A stretch of DNA of 64,000 nucleotides from an uncultured Pseudomonadales bacterium (GCA_958296195.1 OY282455.1:2976001-3040000), one strand, 5' to 3'; counted from the first letter of the stretch, positions 32,215-41,511 are shown. The notes: generated by a model from the sequence alone, not told the origin. Translations and numbers: made by a program.

Positions 32215-33144
32215 TTACAACAGTGCTTCGAGCTCCGGCAGCGCTTTGAACAGGTCCGCCACCAAGCCGTAGTCCGCCACCTGGAAGATGGGGGCGTCCT
32301 CGTCCTTGTTGATGGCGGCGATCACCTTGCTGTCCTTCATGCCGGCTAAGTGCTGAATGGCGCCGGAGATGCCGACGGCGATGTACAGGTCCGGGGCGAC
32401 GATCTTGCCGGTCTGCCCCACTTGCATGTCGTTGGGCACAAAGCCGGCGTCCACCGCGGCCCGGGAGGCGCCGATGGCGGCGCCCAGCTTGTCGGCGATG
32501 CCTTCGAGCAGTTGGAAGTTCTCGCCGCTGCCCATGCCGCGCCCGCCGGAGATGATGACGCCGGCGGCGGTCAGTTCGGGCCGCTCGCTCTTGGCCAGTT
32601 CATCGCGGATGAAGCGGGAGATGCCGGCGTCGTGGGCGGCGGCCACGGCCTCGACCGCGCCGCTGCCGCCTTCCGCCGCCACCGGATCATAGGCGGTGCC
32701 ACGCACGCTCACCACCTTGATGGGGTCCTTGGAGCACACCGTGGCGATGGCGTTGCCGGCATAGATGGGGCGCTTGAACGTGGCCTCATCCAGCACCGCC
32801 ACGATGTCCGATATCTGCGCCACATCCAGCTGCGCGGCCACTCTGGGCAGGAAGTTCTTGCCGGTGGTGGTGTGGGCCGCAAGAATGTGGCTGTAGGCGG
32901 CGCCAACCTCCGCCACCAAGGGGGCCACGTTCTCCGCCAATTGATGGCCGTAGGCCGGCTGGTCCGCCAGCAGCACCTTGCCGACCCCAGCGATGCGGCC
33001 GGCTTCCTCGGCGGCGGCGGCGCAGTTCTCCCCCGCCACCAAGACGTCAAAGCCGTTGCCGATGGCCTCGGCGGCGGCGGCGGCCACCCGGGTGGCCGGC
33101 TTGATGGACCGATTGTCGTGCTCGGCGACGACCAATGCGCTCAT
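32215..33144 (-). CDS. etfA: Electron transfer flavoprotein alpha subunit
   Basis: 309 residues. It has an N-terminal nucleotide-like fold ('[20 protein letters not shown]'). The FAD-binding C-terminal domain carries '[20 protein letters not shown]', '[20 protein letters not shown]' and '[20 protein letters not shown]' followed by '[17 protein letters not shown]'. ETF collects electrons from acyl-CoA dehydrogenases and passes them to ETF-QO. It overlaps etfB by 4 bp, so the subunits are co-translated. Confidence 0.97.
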   Translation of the reverse strand: MSALVVAEHDNRSIKPATRVAAAAAEAIGNGFDVLVAGENCAAAAEEAGRIAGVGKVLLADQPAYGHQLAENVAPLVAEVGAAYSHILAAHTTTGKNFLPRVAAQLDVAQISDIVAVLDEATFKRPIYAGNAIATVCSKDPIKVVSVRGTAYDPVAAEGGSGAVEAVAAAHDAGISRFIRDELAKSERPELTAAGVIISGGRGMGSGENFQLLEGIADKLGAAIGASRAAVDAGFVPNDMQVGQTGKIVAPDLYIAVGISGAIQHLAGMKDSKVIAAINKDEDAPIFQVADYGLVADLFKALPELEALL

Positions 33145-33893
33145 GCGATCACCTTTGCTTCATTTTTGAGTTTATCGACCAGCTCCTCGACGCTTTCCAC
33201 CTTGACCCCGGCGCCGCGCTCCGCCGGGCGCTCCACGGAGAGAACCTCCACGCTGGGGGCTAGGTCAACGCCAAGCTCCTCGGGGCTCAGCACATCCATG
33301 GGCTTCCTCTTCGCCTTCATGATGTTGGGCAGGGAGGCGTAGCGGGGTTCGTTCAGGCGCAAATCCGTGGTCACCACCGCCGGCAGCTTGACGGCTATGG
33401 TCTGCAGGCCGCCGTCCACCTCCCGCGTGACCTCCAGTTCACCGTCGGCCACCTTCGCCTCGGAGGCGAAGGTGGCTTGGGGCAGGCCGGTCAGGGCGGC
33501 GAACATCGGCCCGGTCTGGCTGTTGTCCCCGTCGATGCTCTGCTTGCCGAACAGCACGATGTCCGCCTGCTCCCGCTCCTGCAGCGCCTTGAGCGCCTTG
33601 GCCACGCCCAAGGGGTGCAGTTCGGCGTCCGTCTGAATCAGCACCGCCCGGTCCGCACCGAGCGCCAAGCAGGTGCGCAACTGCTCCTGGCAAACGACGG
33701 CGCCGACGCTGACGGCGACCACCTCCGCGGCCACGCCGGCCTCCCGCAACCGAATGGCCTCCTCTATGGCGATTTCACAAAATGGATTGACCGCCATCTT
33801 GACGTTGGCGAGATCGACGCCGCCGCCGTCTGGCTTCACTCGAATCTTCACGTTGGCGTCAACCACCCGCTTGACTGGCACTAGTACCTTCAT
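33141..33893 (-). CDS. etfB: Electron transfer flavoprotein beta subunit
   Basis: 250 residues from ATG 33893, with GGAGGA close upstream; a longer open frame to 33947 is unsupported. Landmarks: '[20 protein letters not shown]', '[16 protein letters not shown]', '[20 protein letters not shown]' (AMP/FAD-binding loop) and the C-terminal recognition-loop region '[20 protein letters not shown]'. It pairs with EtfA in a 1:1 dimer. A structured repeat element lies 145 bp upstream. Confidence 0.97.
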   Translation of the reverse strand: MKVLVPVKRVVDANVKIRVKPDGGGVDLANVKMAVNPFCEIAIEEAIRLREAGVAAEVVAVSVGAVVCQEQLRTCLALGADRAVLIQTDAELHPLGVAKALKALQEREQADIVLFGKQSIDGDNSQTGPMFAALTGLPQATFASEAKVADGELEVTREVDGGLQTIAVKLPAVVTTDLRLNEPRYASLPNIMKAKRKPMDVLSPEELGVDLAPSVEVLSVERPAERGAGVKVESVEELVDKLKNEAKVIA

Positions 33894-34037
33894 GGACTCC
33901 TCCGACGGGCGATGCTGCAAACCAGCGAGTTCAAAACTCCAAAGCAAAGCCTTGGACTGGGCAACTCACCGCCGCGGCGCGGCCAACTTAGGCGCATTTG
34001 CAACCCCGCGTTCAAGAAAACAGGTTTGTTAGCGCAT

Positions 34038-34146
34038 GGCGCAAAAATGGGCCTGCCCCGGGTAACCCCCCCAGGCCCCGGAGCAGGCCCCTTCAAAGGC
34101 GCGTATTGTGGGGGGGAGCTTTCGCCCGGTCAAGCCGCTGAGCCGC
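34038..34146. repeat. Structured GC-rich repeat element, copy 1
   Basis: Starts GGCGCAAAAATGGGCCTGCC, contains a hairpin (GGCCTGC...GCAGGCC with CCGGG/CCCGG inner pairs) and ends near GGTCAAGCCGC. A related element in the same orientation lies at 36215-36325 on the far side of the two-gene cassette. The stems differ in sequence but still pair, suggesting a conserved RNA or DNA fold. It fills most of the 335-bp gap upstream of etfB. Confidence 0.6.
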
Positions 34147-34228
34147 ACATTCCCGAAACTGCGATCTTCCGTCCGCCGGTGGATACTTGACGGTGAAAAA
34201 CCTCGTCGTCGCAAGGAGTTACCTTGTG

Positions 34229-35554
34229 CTAAGCGGCCAACACCACTGATTGCATGTCGAGCTCCGGTCGGCTGCTCAACACCAAGCCGTTGTTGGCGAG
34301 TTGCATCTGCACCAAAAGCGGTGAAACGCTGAATTGGCGGGCAGCCGCCTCAACGGCCTCCTCCGAATAGTCGCCATCCATTTCATGCTTAAGGCTTTCA
34401 ATGGGGCAAAGGAACTCCGCGGCGAAGGCGCGCTGCATCTTCTGCCGGTAGGTGTACGCCCGAGTGGCCGGCCGCAGCCGGTCATCGCCAGCCACCAGTA
34501 AGCGATCACCCAAAAGGCGCGCCAACTCAAACCGACGTCCTGTCCCGTAGGCGGCGCGGAGAACGATCCTGTGGTCGTCCCGGACACGCATCAAGAAAGC
34601 CATCTGGCCACGCTTGCCGCCGCCGCGAAGAGCTGCAACTCCCGCACTGACTCCGCACAATTCAGCCAATCGTTTATCGTCGATAGGTTCACCGCCCCAG
34701 CGTTCGCGGGCCCGAAAATCTTTTGCCGCAGCCACACCCACGCGCCACGGGGCGTACGCTCCGGTGCGGTCCCAAAGCATTTGCACATTGCCGGTCGCGC
34801 CTTGTTTCGGATTGGCTGGGATGCCGCTCCGCTGCGCCGTTTCGCGGAGCTGGGCCGCCATTGGGGCATTGTCCGCGGCGACCTCCTCTATCGCCTCCAA
34901 CCCAAATTCATCCCCAGCAGCGATGATTTGGTCGATCAGAGCCGGGTCCGCCGCATCGGGGTCGCAGCCAAGACGCGCCTCAATTTTGCGGTATCGGGAC
35001 GCCTCGGCGTCTTGGCGGTCATCCTGCAGCTCTCGTCGCATGATGCTCAGTTGGCTGTCGCCGAGTGCGCTATCCGCCAAGCGCCGCAGCACACGCTCAA
35101 TGAACGCATCGACACCCTGTTCGAACATGGTGCCAGACACAATGGCGGGCATATCATTGAGGTAGCCTAAGGGTTCGGTCTGCGTCGGCGGCGATGGCTT
35201 TGCATGCAGGACCACGCGGTATCCATCCGACGAAATCGTGATGTTGGGCCACAACCAGCCGCCGCCGATGCACGCCATGTCATGCGCCTGGTGCCAGCCT
35301 ATGGAGTGGGCGTTGCCGGAAGGCTCCCAGCGCAGGCGCCACCAATGCCACGCCAGCCACTCCGCCAAACGGCAGGCGGATGCCCTCGGCCCTCTGCGCC
35401 GCTCTCCGGTGGCAGTGATGGCTTGGGTCAGCAGCGCATTGCCAACCGCCACTGCGATTTCACCCAACGTTGCTTCGTCTTCGGCTGCCTCAAAAGAATC
35501 TGCGGCCCCTTGCGCGGCTGGTTTCCAATCCGCCTGAATCTGCAAATCGCTCAT
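34229..35554 (-). CDS. ImmA/IrrE-like protein lacking the HExxH zinc site
   Basis: 441 residues from ATG 35554, which overlaps the upstream stop by 4 bp. The N-terminal 300 residues are unrecognised but Trp-rich ('LAEWLAWHWWRLRWEP', 'MACIGGGWLWPNITI'). The last about 110 residues follow the ImmA/IrrE layout: a 'FELARLLGDRLLV' helix where active members have the RFxxAHELGH motif, then 'RQKMQRAFAAEFLCPIESLK' and 'EAAARQFSVSPLLVQMQLAN'. His, Glu and His of the zinc site are replaced by Arg, Leu and Asp, so no protease activity is expected. It may have become a sensor or binding subunit. The gene pairs with the 127-141 aa protein upstream, and structured repeats lie on both sides. Confidence 0.6.
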   Translation of the reverse strand: MSDLQIQADWKPAAQGAADSFEAAEDEATLGEIAVAVGNALLTQAITATGERRRGPRASACRLAEWLAWHWWRLRWEPSGNAHSIGWHQAHDMACIGGGWLWPNITISSDGYRVVLHAKPSPPTQTEPLGYLNDMPAIVSGTMFEQGVDAFIERVLRRLADSALGDSQLSIMRRELQDDRQDAEASRYRKIEARLGCDPDAADPALIDQIIAAGDEFGLEAIEEVAADNAPMAAQLRETAQRSGIPANPKQGATGNVQMLWDRTGAYAPWRVGVAAAKDFRARERWGGEPIDDKRLAELCGVSAGVAALRGGGKRGQMAFLMRVRDDHRIVLRAAYGTGRRFELARLLGDRLLVAGDDRLRPATRAYTYRQKMQRAFAAEFLCPIESLKHEMDGDYSEEAVEAAARQFSVSPLLVQMQLANNGLVLSSRPELDMQSVVLAA

Positions 35555-35931
35555 GCGCGAACTTCCCACTGCTCAGTAATAAAACCAGCAAACCTGTCGG
35601 CAGCCTGCATCGGGTATCCATGATACTGACCATTGCCCCTATTTGTTAGCTGCGCTTCGTAGGCATTCCCGTTTCCATCCACCGCCCACACCTCTTGTGG
35701 CCAACCTCCCCTTTGCTGGGTGCTGAACAGGCCGCGCCTTAATCCGGCTATCAGCAAACTCTGCGCATGGGCGCAGTCAAAATCTGTTGGGCACTCAGTC
35801 TTATCCGGCCGCCAAGGCGAGGCGCTAGGGTCGTGGTAGGGGCTCTTTTCATAGTGTGCATCCTCGGCCAACTCATCCACATTCGTGCTGATCACGAGGT
35901 CCAGAGATGCCAAGATGGCCCTCCCCCGCAT
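35551..35931 (-). CDS. Hypothetical partner of the ImmA/IrrE-like protein
   Basis: About 126 residues from ATG 35931; ATG 35958 and TTG 35973 are in-frame alternatives and none has a clear ribosome binding site. The N-terminus 'RGRAILASLDLVISTNVDEL' is followed by 'CAHAQSLLIAGLRRGLFS' and a Trp/Gly-rich block 'WPQEVWAVDGNGNAYEAQLT' plus 'NRGNGQYHGYPM', ending 'FAGFITEQWEVRA'. No family is recognised. A 4-bp ATGA overlap couples it to the next gene, as in toxin-antitoxin or immunity pairs, but which partner would do what is unknown. Confidence 0.55.
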   Translation of the reverse strand: MRGRAILASLDLVISTNVDELAEDAHYEKSPYHDPSASPWRPDKTECPTDFDCAHAQSLLIAGLRRGLFSTQQRGGWPQEVWAVDGNGNAYEAQLTNRGNGQYHGYPMQAADRFAGFITEQWEVRA

Positions 35932-36214
35932 GTTTGACGTTCTCTTCCGAGGTCTCATTTCGAGGGTCGCCAATGCTGGCGGTGCCGGCCGCGGGCGCTA
36001 TCCCAAGCGGTCGCCGGAGGGTGCGATCCCTTGCTTATTCCAGCGCAATAGGACGCTGGGTGCAGCCGCCCACTGCTGAAACCCTTTGCACCATTCTCGA
36101 CGTCCCGCATTGGGCGCGCCGCCATTGCTGGTCTTTGCATTGGGCAAATTGCTCAACAAGCATCGTCGGTTGGCAAGGCATCTTTATCGAGCGAGCAACT
36201 GCGACCAAGGGCGC

Positions 36215-36325
36215 GGCGCAAAGACAGGCCTGCCCCGGGGAACCCAAGGCTCCCGGGGGCAGGCGCCCATAAAGGGGCGCGTGACGCGGCTTGGCCCTTG
36301 GGCGGGTCAAGCCGCGCTGTGCCCG
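36215..36325. repeat. Structured GC-rich repeat element, copy 2
   Basis: Starts GGCGCAAAGACAGGCCTGCC. Hairpins: GCCTGCCCC/GGGGCAGGC; CGCCC ATAAA GGGCG-like; and GCGGCTTGGCCC/GGGTCAAGCCGC. It resembles 34038-34146 in sequence order and pairing. It lies in the roughly 400-bp gap upstream of the 35551-35931 gene, where no other gene is seen. Confidence 0.6.
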
Positions 36326-36356
36326 CCTCTACCGGCGGTTGCGCTTGTCAGTGGCG

Positions 36357-37568
36357 CTATTCCACCGTAAAGGTGTTGCTTGAACACTTGAAGCGGTTTG
36401 GCTCGCCGCCGGCGGGCGTATTGGTTTGGTCAATAACCAGCCGGTATTCGCCTGCGTTTGAACCTGGATCATAAACACAGAGGTCCCCGGTTCTCGTGGT
36501 GCCGGGAATATCGGTCCAATCGCTGCTAGCGTCCATCCGCATCTGCCACTTGGCTTCATGGACATTGGTTGTGCTCCGGTCAGGACTTGGCATAGACCCG
36601 TCAAGCGGAAATAATGCAGAGACACAAGCAGTTATTGGAAAACTCAGGGTGCTGACGGAAAGAGTCATTTCATTAGGTCCAACCTCCACGCCCTCACACA
36701 TCGCGGCGTAAGGATCCTCGCCGCCATTAGGTGGCTCCGGGTCCGGCGGCAGGTAGTCCATCATGGACGTGGCGGTGGAAAGGTTGGTGAGATGGCCGGT
36801 GGGCGTGCCCATTAGGCTCATCACCCAAATGGCCTGATCGGCGGAGACGAACAACTGCCACTTGCCTGCCCCGTTGCCCAGCGTGCCGGTCCGGCCGCCG
36901 CTGGCCGGCGCCTCCAAATCCGCGGCACTAAGCATCATCGCCTGGCCGGCCGGCAGCGTCAGGCCGACGTCCGCCTCTCCGAGACTGCCGGCGTCGTCAA
37001 GGCCCGTGATGGTGACGGAGGCGTCGTCCGCCATCGGGTTGACCAGCCGCAGCATGCTCTGCTGGTCGGTGTTGTTGCCTGGGTTGAAGACGCGCACATG
37101 GTGCATCATCGTGCCGTCCATGTCCCTGCCCCGCACCCTGTCGTGCATGCTGGTCAGAAAGCCGTCCGCGGTGGTGCGCACGTAGGCCAGCGCTTCGACA
37201 CCATCCAATTCGGTGCTGATCCGCAAGCGCCAATAGCCCGAGGTCGGATTGCCGACGCCGCCGGACAGCCTGTCCCTGTCGTTCATCTCCAAGTCGTCGG
37301 AATTGAAATGCTTCGTCTCCCTGGCGCCCAAGGCGAGGGTGACCGGGTCAGACGAAATGCCGGCGTCGTCGGTGGCCGTGACGGTCACCATGCCGGCCTC
37401 GTCGGAGTGGTTGATGATGCGCACGAACCCTTGACGGCCCATGCCGTCGGAATTCGACAGGAACAGCGGAACGTTCATCTCGCTCTGCGCCAGCGCCGCA
37501 GGGCACCAAGCCAGCAAAACGCCAAGCCCCAACAACCGCATCGGTCCAGAACCTAGGTTGGTCTTCAT
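36357..37568 (-). CDS. Secreted protein with two tandem ~110-residue modules
   Basis: 403 residues, ATG 37568 with GGAGGA nine bases upstream. A signal peptide ('MRLLGLGVLLAWCPAALAQS', cleavage near residue 28) is followed by two similar beta-rich modules. The first begins 'VPLFLSNSDGMGRQGFVRII' and contains 'VTVTATDDAGISSDPVTLAL'. The second begins 'HHVRVFNPGNNTDQQSMLRL' and contains 'VTITGLDDAGSLGEADVGLT'. Each ends with a 'SGYWRLRIS...ALAYV' or 'GKWQLFVS...IWVMS' strand pair. The C-terminal 120 residues carry four Cys and are unrelated. The family is unnamed to me but is of a kind seen repeated in large exported proteins. A candidate substrate for the type II secretion system, by inference only. 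Confidence 0.7.
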   Translation of the reverse strand: MKTNLGSGPMRLLGLGVLLAWCPAALAQSEMNVPLFLSNSDGMGRQGFVRIINHSDEAGMVTVTATDDAGISSDPVTLALGARETKHFNSDDLEMNDRDRLSGGVGNPTSGYWRLRISTELDGVEALAYVRTTADGFLTSMHDRVRGRDMDGTMMHHVRVFNPGNNTDQQSMLRLVNPMADDASVTITGLDDAGSLGEADVGLTLPAGQAMMLSAADLEAPASGGRTGTLGNGAGKWQLFVSADQAIWVMSLMGTPTGHLTNLSTATSMMDYLPPDPEPPNGGEDPYAAMCEGVEVGPNEMTLSVSTLSFPITACVSALFPLDGSMPSPDRSTTNVHEAKWQMRMDASSDWTDIPGTTRTGDLCVYDPGSNAGEYRLVIDQTNTPAGGEPNRFKCSSNTFTVE

Positions 37569-37912
37569 TGCTCAGTCCTCCAGTTTGCGGGTCTCCCCAA
37601 AACGCCCAGCGCCCTGCCCCAACAACTCAGACAAGAAAGCCTCACCGGGCACTTCCCCGATAACAACAGAAACCCATCCGCAATGCAAACACAACCGCCC
37701 CCTCCGCTCTGAAACACAAAGCCCCCCAATTGCGCCCCTCCCCTGCTCCGGCATGGTCGTGGATTCATTGCCGAACCGCCGCTGCCGCGCCGCCCCGCAC
37801 CCCTGTCCGCTATCCCGCCTCAGGGCGCTGCTTCTACGGGATCCAGAGGCAGCTGAGATGTATTTTAAGGCGCTCCGGTTTGCCGAGTGCCGGCGGCGCA
37901 CTGTTCCGAGGC
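37569..37912. other. Stretch without a recognisable gene
   Basis: 344 bp, cytosine-rich near 37690-37750, between the secreted-protein start and the BrnA stop. Minus-strand frames here lack homologous motifs or ribosome binding sites. Nothing further seen. Confidence 0.5.
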
Positions 37913-38242
37913 TTACTTGGGGGGCACCGAGCCGCGGGCGATGGCGTCCCGCAACGTGCTGTTCAAGCGGGCATGCCATCCAGGGCCTGTAGCGCGGAAA
38001 TGAGCGGCAATGTCCACATCAAGTCGAATCGTGACGCGTTCCTTGGCGGACGGGACCGCGCCGCCACCATGCGCCTGCCTGTGACGCCGGACAATCTGCG
38101 GATGCACTTCGGCGGCAGGGCGGGCCCTAGCGAGCCATTCGGCGTCAAGCTCAAATGTGTCCGGGTCGGATTGAATGGCCGCTCGGTTGGCGGCATCCTC
38201 CGCCGCGGTGGGGATGATGGTGCAGGGCTTAAGTTTCGGCAT
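37913..38242 (-). CDS. BrnA-type antitoxin without adjacent toxin
   Basis: 109 residues. The C-terminal half 'PSAKERVTIRLDVDIAAHFR' and 'GWHARLNSTLRDAI' is the BrnA/CopG-like ribbon-helix-helix domain; the N-terminal half carries 'SDPDTFELDAEWLARARPAA', common in BrnA. BrnA neutralises BrnT, a RelE-fold ribonuclease, and represses the operon. BrnT is normally encoded just upstream, but here only 86 bp separate BrnA from the divergent ETF-QO gene and no toxin fits. It may be a solitary repressor or the relic of a lost pair. Confidence 0.75.
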   Translation of the reverse strand: MPKLKPCTIIPTAAEDAANRAAIQSDPDTFELDAEWLARARPAAEVHPQIVRRHRQAHGGGAVPSAKERVTIRLDVDIAAHFRATGPGWHARLNSTLRDAIARGSVPPK

Positions 38243-38328
38243 AACGGCATTATAGGCGGTGTGCTGAACGGCAAGGCGGTTGGCGCCTTCGCTATAATCA
38301 GGCTTCGCAATGACAGGAGAGCGGGCGC

Positions 38329-39978
38329 ATGGCGCGTGAGTCCATGGAGTTTGACGTGGTCGTCGTTGGCGGCGGGCCGGCCGGGCTGGCGGCGGCCTGC
38401 CGGCTGATGCAGTTGGCGGAGGAAGCCGGCAAGGAACTGTCCGTTTGCTTGGTGGAGAAAGGCTCCGAAATCGGCGCCCACATCCTCTCTGGGGCCGTCT
38501 TCGAGCCCACCGCCCTCAACGAGTTGTTTCCAGACTGGCGGGAACGCGGGGCGCCGCTCAACAACCCGGTCACTGCGGACAAGGTGTACTACCTGCCCAA
38601 CGCCAACATCGCCGTTCCGGTGCCGGGCTTCCTAGTGCCCAAGGACTCCCACAACCGCGGCAACCACGCCATCAGCTTGGGCAACCTGTGCCGCTGGTTG
38701 GGGGAGCAGGCGGAGGCCCTGGGCGTCAACGTCTTTCCCGGCTTCGCCGCCGCGGAAGTGCTCTACGACGACGGTGGCCGGGTCAAAGGCGTCGCCACGG
38801 GGGACATGGGCGTCAACGCCGCCGGCGAGCCTAAGGGCGCCTTCGAGCCGGGCTATGAACTCCTGGCCCGCTACACCCTCTTCGCGGAGGGCTGCCGCGG
38901 GCACCTTGGCAAGCAACTTATCCGCAGGTTCGATCTGGACGCCGAATCCGCCACCCAGCATTACGCCATCGGCTTGAAGGAGCTTTGGGACATCGACCCG
39001 GAGCGCCACCGTCCCGGCGCAGTGGTGCATGGCGTCGGCTGGCCCTTGGGCCACTTGCCCGGCGCCACCACCGGCGGCTGGTTCCTCTACCACTTGGAGA
39101 ACAATCAGGTCGCGCTGGGCATGATCGTGGATCTGGCCTATCGCAACCCGCACCTAAGCCCCTTCGATGAATTCCAGCGCTGGAAGCACCATCCGCTCAT
39201 CGCCAAGGTCCTCCAAGGCGGCACGCGGGTGGCCTACGGCGCCCGCGCCATCGTCAAGGGCGGCTTGCCGGCCCTGCCGAAGCTGGTCTTCCCCGGCGGG
39301 GCGCTCATCGGTGACGACGCCGGCTTCTTGAACGTGCTGAAGATCAAGGGCAGCCATACGGCGATGAAGTCCGGCATGTTGGCGGCGGAGGCGGCGGCGG
39401 CAGCGCTGTTCGCCGGGGGGACAAGCGAACTGGACGAGTTTCCCCGCAAGTTCGGGGCTTCTTGGCTGCATGAGGAACTGCGCCGCAGCCGCAACGCCGC
39501 GCCGGGCCTGCACCGGTTCGGCATGCTGGCCGGCTCCGCCCACGCCTTGCTGGACAGCTGGATGAAGGGCGCCCTGCCCTACACCTTAAGGGACCCAAAA
39601 CCGGACCACGCCGCCTTGCTGCCGGCCAGCCGGGCCAAGAAGATCCCCTACCCCAAGCCGGACGGCGCCCTGTCCTTCGACAAGCTGTCCTCCGTGTTCC
39701 TTTCCAACACCAACCACGAGGAGGACCAGCCCTGCCACCTGCAGTTGGCGGACACGGAGGTTCCCATCGCCCGCAACCTGCCCGACTACGACGAGCCGGC
39801 GCAGCGCTACTGCCCCGCCGGGGTGTACGAAGTGGTGCAGGACAACGGCCAGCCCCGCTTCCAGATCAATGCGCAAAACTGCGTTCACTGCAAAACCTGC
39901 GACATCAAGGACCCGGCGCAAAACATCACCTGGGTGGCGCCGGAGGGTGCCGGAGGGCCGAACTACCCCAATATGTGA
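38329..39978 (+). CDS. etfD: Electron transfer flavoprotein-ubiquinone oxidoreductase
   Basis: 549 residues, standard length. N-terminal FAD-binding 'FDVVVVGGGPAGLAAACRLM', then 'EKGSEIGAHILSGAVFEPTA', the ubiquinone/membrane region, 'KLVFPGGALIGDDAGFLNVL' and 'KGSHTAMKSGMLAAEA'. The C-terminal [4Fe-4S] site is 'YCPAGVYEV...NCVHCKTCDIKDP' with all four Cys. It re-oxidises ETF and reduces ubiquinone at the inner membrane, completing the electron path from the acyl-CoA dehydrogenase (19594) through etfAB (33 kb). Confidence 0.96.
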   Translation: MARESMEFDVVVVGGGPAGLAAACRLMQLAEEAGKELSVCLVEKGSEIGAHILSGAVFEPTALNELFPDWRERGAPLNNPVTADKVYYLPNANIAVPVPGFLVPKDSHNRGNHAISLGNLCRWLGEQAEALGVNVFPGFAAAEVLYDDGGRVKGVATGDMGVNAAGEPKGAFEPGYELLARYTLFAEGCRGHLGKQLIRRFDLDAESATQHYAIGLKELWDIDPERHRPGAVVHGVGWPLGHLPGATTGGWFLYHLENNQVALGMIVDLAYRNPHLSPFDEFQRWKHHPLIAKVLQGGTRVAYGARAIVKGGLPALPKLVFPGGALIGDDAGFLNVLKIKGSHTAMKSGMLAAEAAAAALFAGGTSELDEFPRKFGASWLHEELRRSRNAAPGLHRFGMLAGSAHALLDSWMKGALPYTLRDPKPDHAALLPASRAKKIPYPKPDGALSFDKLSSVFLSNTNHEEDQPCHLQLADTEVPIARNLPDYDEPAQRYCPAGVYEVVQDNGQPRFQINAQNCVHCKTCDIKDPAQNITWVAPEGAGGPNYPNM

Positions 39979-40101
39979 AGGACGGTCCGGGGGACTTTGC
40001 AGCCGCTCGGCGGCGCTGCAGAGCCTGTGAAGCTGTCGAGCCGGGAGGCGGGAGGCGAGCGAGGCGACCGGGAAGATCGGCCGGAACGAGCAGCGCAACA
40101 A

Positions 40102-41511
40102 CTACGCCCAAGCCGGCAAATAGCGGCGTGTGCGGCTTGATGCGCCGTTTGCCTCATCGGCCTTGATGGCACCCGCTGCAAGCGCAGCGGCAATCACCCG
40201 AGACACCACTCCAGACTGCCGGCTTTCCAGCTTGAAGCGCTCCCGCAGGCTGCGGTTTGTCATCTTCTGATTCATCACGTAGCGCAGGCAGCAGTGCTGG
40301 TAGGCGGCGCGGATGCGTTCCTGAAGATCCATGACGCTGAAAGCCTTGGCGGTGAACAAGATGGCGGTGGTGCGTTTCTCGCCGACGCGGAAGTCCGGTG
40401 CCGGCAACCCGAAAGCTTCGGCGGCTTCCACCACCATGTCAATGCCGCTGCCCCTTTCCTCGCAAATCCCCAAACGGCGCATCAGGTTGGATAGGCGGCT
40501 GTTGCGCGCTTGGTACTCGTCTATGAACCGGTCTGGGGAAATTGACGGCAGCCCGGCATTGGATATCTCAATCCGGTCGCTATAGAGTTCAATGGCTACA
40601 AGAGCGCCTCTGTCACCGAAGTCCTGATGGATCAGCGCATTGGCGATCAACTCACGCACGGCTACTTCTGGATACGCCCGCAATTCTCGCCGGAGGCCGT
40701 TGCGGAACTCTTCCGCTGCCGGCGTCAAGGCATTCACGAAGTCCACCAATTCATTGAAGCCGCTGGCGTAGCCGCGGGTCTTGTGCCTGTCCAGCCGAGC
40801 GTGAAACTTGCCTAGCCCCTCGTAAACAACCACCCGCGGTGCCTTGCGCCCTAGCTGGTCGAAGTCCTCCAAGTTCTTGGCGAACAGAATGGCGCCCATG
40901 TTGGTGATGCACCAGCCGTCACCATCCTGATCAAGCAGCCCCTCGCGGCGAAGCCTGTCCAACATGGCGTTGCGGGTGGCCGGCTGCGGCAACCCCATCA
41001 GGTCGAAATAGCTCTGCACATCCAAAAGGCACGCCACCGTTTCGCCGTCGCAGGCGGATTTGGCCGGCAGCAGCTCCCAATCCGGCTCGCCTTCGGCAAG
41101 AATGCTGCGCAGAACGTCCGGCGACATCGGCGCCAGCTGTTCACCGATGCGCATCAGATACCGGCCCCGGTGTTGCAATGGCTGGCCGATGGGCCGGGAG
41201 GGGACATGGAAGATCAACACACGTCCATGTGGGTGTGCGACCTCCTCCCATGAGACTTTGAGATGCAGCCGGTCAAAAAGGCCAGCGACGGTGCGCTCCG
41301 GCACGGCAAAAGCCTGAGTGCCTACAACCCGCCGCGGCGCTTGGTCCGTGATGCCAAGCACCATGCGCCCTCCCCCTTCGTTCGCCAAGGCGACGCAATA
41401 GTCCACGAGCGCCTCGAAATCGTAGCGGTTGGTCGCAGCCTTGAACTCCAGGCGCTCATGCTCCGAGCGAAGTTGGAGCAAGGCATCGATGTCTTGAGCA
41501 GTCGTTTGCAT
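40102..41511 (-). CDS. AlbA/Schlafen-type ATP-binding transcriptional regulator
   Basis: 469 residues. The N-terminal domain is the Schlafen_AlbA_2 fold ('SEHERLEFKAATNRYDFEAL', 'CVALANEGGGRMVLGITD'). The central region is a HATPase_c_4 module ('REAVREAI'-like site here 'VAVRELIANALIHQDFGDRG', then 'IELYSDRIEISNAGLPSISP' and 'RLGICEERGSGIDMVVEAAE'). A C-terminal winged-helix region follows ('MTNRSLRERFKLESRQSGVV'). These proteins are annotated as putative regulators; some sit in accessory or defence regions. It stands alone here. The function is not predictable beyond nucleotide and probable nucleic-acid binding. Confidence 0.85.
   Translation of the reverse strand: MQTTAQDIDALLQLRSEHERLEFKAATNRYDFEALVDYCVALANEGGGRMVLGITDQAPRRVVGTQAFAVPERTVAGLFDRLHLKVSWEEVAHPHGRVLIFHVPSRPIGQPLQHRGRYLMRIGEQLAPMSPDVLRSILAEGEPDWELLPAKSACDGETVACLLDVQSYFDLMGLPQPATRNAMLDRLRREGLLDQDGDGWCITNMGAILFAKNLEDFDQLGRKAPRVVVYEGLGKFHARLDRHKTRGYASGFNELVDFVNALTPAAEEFRNGLRRELRAYPEVAVRELIANALIHQDFGDRGALVAIELYSDRIEISNAGLPSISPDRFIDEYQARNSRLSNLMRRLGICEERGSGIDMVVEAAEAFGLPAPDFRVGEKRTTAILFTAKAFSVMDLQERIRAAYQHCCLRYVMNQKMTNRSLRERFKLESRQSGVVSRVIAAALAAGAIKADEANGASSRTRRYLPAWA

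Noticed and set aside
37572-37979. Minus-strand open frame of 135 codons upstream of the secreted protein
   Set aside because: Overlaps BrnA in another frame, Arg/Gly-rich composition, no motifs or translation signals.
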